Below, piece after piece: positions 61,246 to 64,000 of a DNA stretch of 64,000 bases. This stretch comes from Flavobacteriales bacterium (GTDB lineage: Bacteria; Bacteroidota; Bacteroidia; Flavobacteriales_D; Crocinitomicaceae). The stretch covers positions 1 to 64,000 of the forward strand of contig CANJKA010000002.1 in the NCBI GenBank assembly GCA_947474675.1, read 5' to 3'. The notes below the pieces were generated by a model, which saw nothing but the letters and a program-made list of their open reading frames with translations, was not told where the DNA came from and did no database searches. Numbering within the stretch: the first letter of the stretch is position 1; the number at the start of each line of letters is the position of its first letter. The position numbers and the translations under genes are program-made.

Positions 61246-62529
61246 ATGAAAAAATTATTATTAACACTCGGATTATCGTCCTTTATTCTTGCAGTAAATG
61301 GACAATTATTGATCAATGATTCTACAAATATGAGTGCTTCCTATATAAATCAAGCGTTTTATAGTTTGGATAATGGAGAAGTGATAAACGTTGACAACAA
61401 CAATTGGAGTATTGCATTTTCTGTTAGCGGAAACGGGGCAGCAGGAAGTGCAATTCTATTAAATGAGGCAACTTCATCACTTTGGGCATATCCAGGGGAC
61501 ACAACAAACTGGAATACATTTGATACAACTGGTTACAAAACTACATGGAAAAGACTTTTAAATTCAGATACAACATGGACAAACGGTGCTTTCAATGCGT
61601 TCAGAGGAGCAGCTGGAACATTTGATATGGGATGGGGAATTTTAAATCCGTCAAACAATTACTGGACTTTTGGCGATTCATTATATCTAATTAAACTAAG
61701 TGATAATTCATTTAGAAAACTTAAAATAAACAGTCTAAAAACAGGTGTTTGGGAATTTAAATATGAGAATTTAGATGGCTCAAGTCCTCAACTTATAACA
61801 ATTGCAAAAGCAACTTATCCTAATCGAAACTTTGTATATCATTCTTTAATAACAAATTTAACAATTGATAGAGAACCTATAAATACTTCATGGGATCTAA
61901 CATTTGTCAAAAACATCGATTTTATACCTGTCCCTCCTTCTACAACCCCGACAGTATATTCTTCTGTTTCAAGTGTGTTTAGTAATAAACTTGTTTGGTC
62001 AGCAAAAGCTAATTTAATAGATTCGACAACCGCATCAACTTCAACAACTCCAATTACTGAGTATAATCAGAAAATTAACAACATTGGTAGAGAATGGAAA
62101 AAATTTAGTGCAGGAGCATGGACTGTTTACGATTCAATTTCATATTTTGTTTTTGACAATGACAGTACACATTTATACAGAGTTGTTTTTACCAAATTTG
62201 GTGGTTCCACAACCGGAAAATCATTTTTTAATAAACAAAAATTAGCTTCAGTTGGAATAGTTGAAAGTAATGGAAACCAAATTACAATGGGATTATATCC
62301 AAATCCTACAACTGAAAATTTAACTGTTGTTATTAAATCGGCTTCTCTTAAAAATACAGAAATAGAAATAGTAGATATAAACGGTAAAGTGATCAAAAAA
62401 GAAGAAATCACTTTAAATTCAGGAGTTAATCAAATCGTTTTAAATACAAATGAATTTGCTAATGGATTTTACCAAATATCTATTAAAACAGATGGTATAA
62501 ATTTATCTCAAAGATTTATTAAACAATAA
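61246..62529 (+). CDS. HmuY-like T9SS-exported (heme-binding?) protein
   Basis: A 427-residue secreted protein: signal peptide (about 1-20, ending VNGQ), HmuY-like core, and T9SS type A sorting domain (YPNPTTENLTVVIKS, VDINGKVIKKEE, FANGFYQISIK, RFIKQ). HmuY-type pattern marks include INQAFYSLDNGEVINVDNNNW, SWDLTFVKNIDFIPV, INNIGREWKKF and SYFVFDNDSTHLYRVVFTKF. HmuY proteins take heme from hosts or surroundings and pass it to a TonB-dependent receptor, and here such a receptor gene follows. The heme role is an inference. Heme-binding residues could not be assigned. Confidence 0.62.
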   Translation: MKKLLLTLGLSSFILAVNGQLLINDSTNMSASYINQAFYSLDNGEVINVDNNNWSIAFSVSGNGAAGSAILLNEATSSLWAYPGDTTNWNTFDTTGYKTTWKRLLNSDTTWTNGAFNAFRGAAGTFDMGWGILNPSNNYWTFGDSLYLIKLSDNSFRKLKINSLKTGVWEFKYENLDGSSPQLITIAKATYPNRNFVYHSLITNLTIDREPINTSWDLTFVKNIDFIPVPPSTTPTVYSSVSSVFSNKLVWSAKANLIDSTTASTSTTPITEYNQKINNIGREWKKFSAGAWTVYDSISYFVFDNDSTHLYRVVFTKFGGSTTGKSFFNKQKLASVGIVESNGNQITMGLYPNPTTENLTVVIKSASLKNTEIEIVDINGKVIKKEEITLNSGVNQIVLNTNEFANGFYQISIKTDGINLSQRFIKQ

Positions 62530-62532
62530 ACT

Positions 62533-62582
62533 GTAATTCACGGAAAAGGAATTAGATGAATAATTCTTTTTCCGTGAATTAC
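62533..62582 (+). other. 22-bp hairpin between the HmuY-like gene and the TonB receptor gene
   Basis: Left arm 62533-62554, loop GATGAA, right arm 62561-62582, with one G-T wobble in 22 pairs. The right arm has no T tract after it, and the receptor ATG is 18 nt further on. It may act as a partial terminator or an RNA-stability element setting the ratio of the two proteins. Confidence 0.7.
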
Positions 62583-62600
62583 TTATAAATCAAATTATCC

Positions 62601-64000
62601 ATGCGTTTAAGTGTTCAAATATTATTACTTTTTATATTGAACATGTTTCATACAGGAGGTCTGTTTGCACAATCTAAAATCATTTTAATTGACTCCATAA
62701 CTTCCCAACCATTAAGTTCTATTTCTATCAAATTCACAAATAGATCAAAAGACGAATTTAAATGGGTAATATCCGATTATCAAGGTATTGCTATAAATCC
62801 ATTAAAAGATAGTTCTTTTGCTGAAATCATATCTCACGGCTATGAATACACGAAAATCAATCTAAATTCAGGTCAAACCATCACCCTTATTCTTCATCAA
62901 AACGCAGTCGAATTACCTGAAATTATTGTAACATCAAATTTTCTTCCAACTAGTAAAAGAGAATCTGTCTATGATATAAAAATCATAAGTAATGAAAAAA
63001 TAAACAACAAGGGAGCAACAAATTTAAGAGAAGTACTCAACACGGAATTAAATTTTAAAACAAATAATGGACATGTAAATGAGACTGCTATCAATCTAAA
63101 TGGATTGTCAGGAAATCATATTAAAATCATGATTGATGGAGTACCTCTAGAAGGAAGATTGAATGGAAACATAGATTTATCGCAAATTAATTTAAACGAA
63201 GTCGAAAGAATTGAAATTATTGATGGTCCTTCATCGGTTTCTTATGGTACAAATGCTTTAGGAGGAACTATAAATATTATCACAAAAAAAAGCTTAACAA
63301 AAAAAATAAGCGGAAATATAAAAGGGTATTATGAAACAGTTGGACAATACAATTTTAGCGGAAATATTGGTTTTAAACTAAAAGAAAATAATTTTAAATT
63401 ATCCGGAGGAAGAAATTACTTTAATGGATATAATGATCCGGATACCTCACGTTTTAAAACATGGAAACCAAGAGAACAATATTTTGGCTCATTTCTTTAT
63501 AATAAAAAAATAAAACAATTAAAATTTTCCTATATTTTAGATGCTTTCTCTGAAACTATGACAAGTCGAGGAGAACCTAAACCTCCTTACTTTATTAAAG
63601 CTTTTGACACGTATTATCTAACAAAAAGAATGTCAAATAAAATACTTCTAAATGGTAAAATATCAAAAAACAATTATTTAGACTTAACATTTTCTCAATC
63701 CTATTACAATAGAATTCGTAATATTTATTATAAAGATTTAACCACTTTAAATCAGGTGATTATTAGCGATGATCAAGACACATCGACATTTATAAACTAT
63801 TTATTTCGAGGTGTTTTTACCCAAAAGAGAGATAGTTCAAAATTAAACACAGCTGTAGGACTAGAATTTAAACAAGATTACATTATTGCAAATAGAGTAC
63901 TAAATAATCGTCAACAAATTGGCGATTATGCGATTTTTTTTAGCTTAGAATATAAACCAATTCAAAAATTAATAATAAAACCTGCAGCACGTTTTGCCTA
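62601..64000 (+). CDS. TonB-dependent receptor (N-terminal part, cut by window end)
   Basis: The frame is open from the ATG at 62601 to the last base, 466 codons so far. A signal peptide (about 1-25, ending GLFAQ) is followed by a carboxypeptidase-like domain (IILIDSITSQPLSSISIKF), then the plug: LPEIIVTSNFLPTSKRESVYDI, NLNGLSGNHIKIMIDGVPLEG, NLNEVERIEIIDGPSSVSYGTNALGGTINIITKK. Early barrel strands follow. By position it is the transport partner of the HmuY-like protein, and heme would be a fitting ligand. The 3' end and the rest of the barrel lie outside the window. Confidence 0.88.
   Translation, partial: MRLSVQILLLFILNMFHTGGLFAQSKIILIDSITSQPLSSISIKFTNRSKDEFKWVISDYQGIAINPLKDSSFAEIISHGYEYTKINLNSGQTITLILHQNAVELPEIIVTSNFLPTSKRESVYDIKIISNEKINNKGATNLREVLNTELNFKTNNGHVNETAINLNGLSGNHIKIMIDGVPLEGRLNGNIDLSQINLNEVERIEIIDGPSSVSYGTNALGGTINIITKKSLTKKISGNIKGYYETVGQYNFSGNIGFKLKENNFKLSGGRNYFNGYNDPDTSRFKTWKPREQYFGSFLYNKKIKQLKFSYILDAFSETMTSRGEPKPPYFIKAFDTYYLTKRMSNKILLNGKISKNNYLDLTFSQSYYNRIRNIYYKDLTTLNQVIISDDQDTSTFINYLFRGVFTQKRDSSKLNTAVGLEFKQDYIIANRVLNNRQQIGDYAIFFSLEYKPIQKLIIKPAARFA

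Noticed and set aside
1..64000. tRNA, rRNA or riboswitch genes
   Set aside because: No cloverleaf-like or rRNA sequence was recognised in the intergenic gaps when read by eye; a dedicated covariance-model search could overturn this.

Overview
The window looks like chromosome of a low-GC member of the Bacteroidota, most likely Flavobacteriales (Crocinitomicaceae/Fluviicola-like). The evidence is a TAnnTTTG -7 promoter box in front of many genes, type IX secretion (T9SS) C-terminal sorting domains on three secreted proteins, the lineage-typical families DUF4293 and DUF4249, TonB-dependent receptors, and Bacteroidota versions of housekeeping enzymes. No rRNA, tRNA or CRISPR array was seen. GC content and homology were judged by eye; nothing was computed.

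Layout. 1-10 kb: end of a topoisomerase IV subunit A gene, then ornithine aminotransferase, phosphohexomutase, chorismate synthase, a GT-C-like membrane protein, a DUF4293 protein, an ABC-F ATPase and a DUF4240 lipoprotein. 10.4-13.7 kb (minus): a DUF4249 lipoprotein with its TonB-dependent receptor. 13.8-17.6 kb: an accessory stretch of relics. It holds a chimeric MGCLKL/OmpA-like mini-ORF, a MORN-type YwqK-like protein, a truncated CPBP protease, and a HigA antitoxin beside a HigB toxin that is decapitated and has a stop codon. A 29-bp promoter-plus-start-codon cassette occurs at both ends of this stretch. 17.6-29.3 kb: housekeeping genes (lipoamide dehydrogenase, lipoyl synthase, DsbA-like, OsmC-like, RlmB, YjjG, Upp, an ABC exporter with a PBP2-like protein, ferrochelatase). 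29.5-34.5 kb: a REP-associated tyrosine transposase (RAYT) carrying REP-like hairpins inside its own gene, a secreted YD-type protein and an M16 protease. 34.5-41 kb: a TetR-controlled TolC/MFP/RND efflux operon with three copies of TTAAAC-N4-GTTTAA around the regulator. 41.0-42.0 kb: 20 tandem 13-bp units ending in a perfect 42-bp palindrome, next to an orphan Y1 HUH transposase. 42-49 kb: S-adenosylhomocysteine hydrolase, a T9SS protein, Tex, an RlpA-like protein, a mini c-type cytochrome and a CoA-transferase.

49.9-64 kb is a denitrification and heme block. It has norCBQDEF (minus), a SulP-STAS-carbonic anhydrase fusion, a c-type cytochrome with cytochrome cd1 nitrite reductase (nirS), an HmuY-like T9SS protein and a TonB-dependent receptor cut by the window end. 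Four promoters here (norC, sulP-CA, cytochrome c-nirS, hmuY-like) each carry a CRP/FNR-type dyad, RTGA-N6-WCAT, exactly 22 nt upstream of the -7 box. Its centre falls near -41.5, the class II activator position. I infer one regulon that links nitrite and NO reduction with bicarbonate/anion transport and heme acquisition. This regulon and the 13-bp array/palindrome/Y1 unit are the two most interesting signals in the window.
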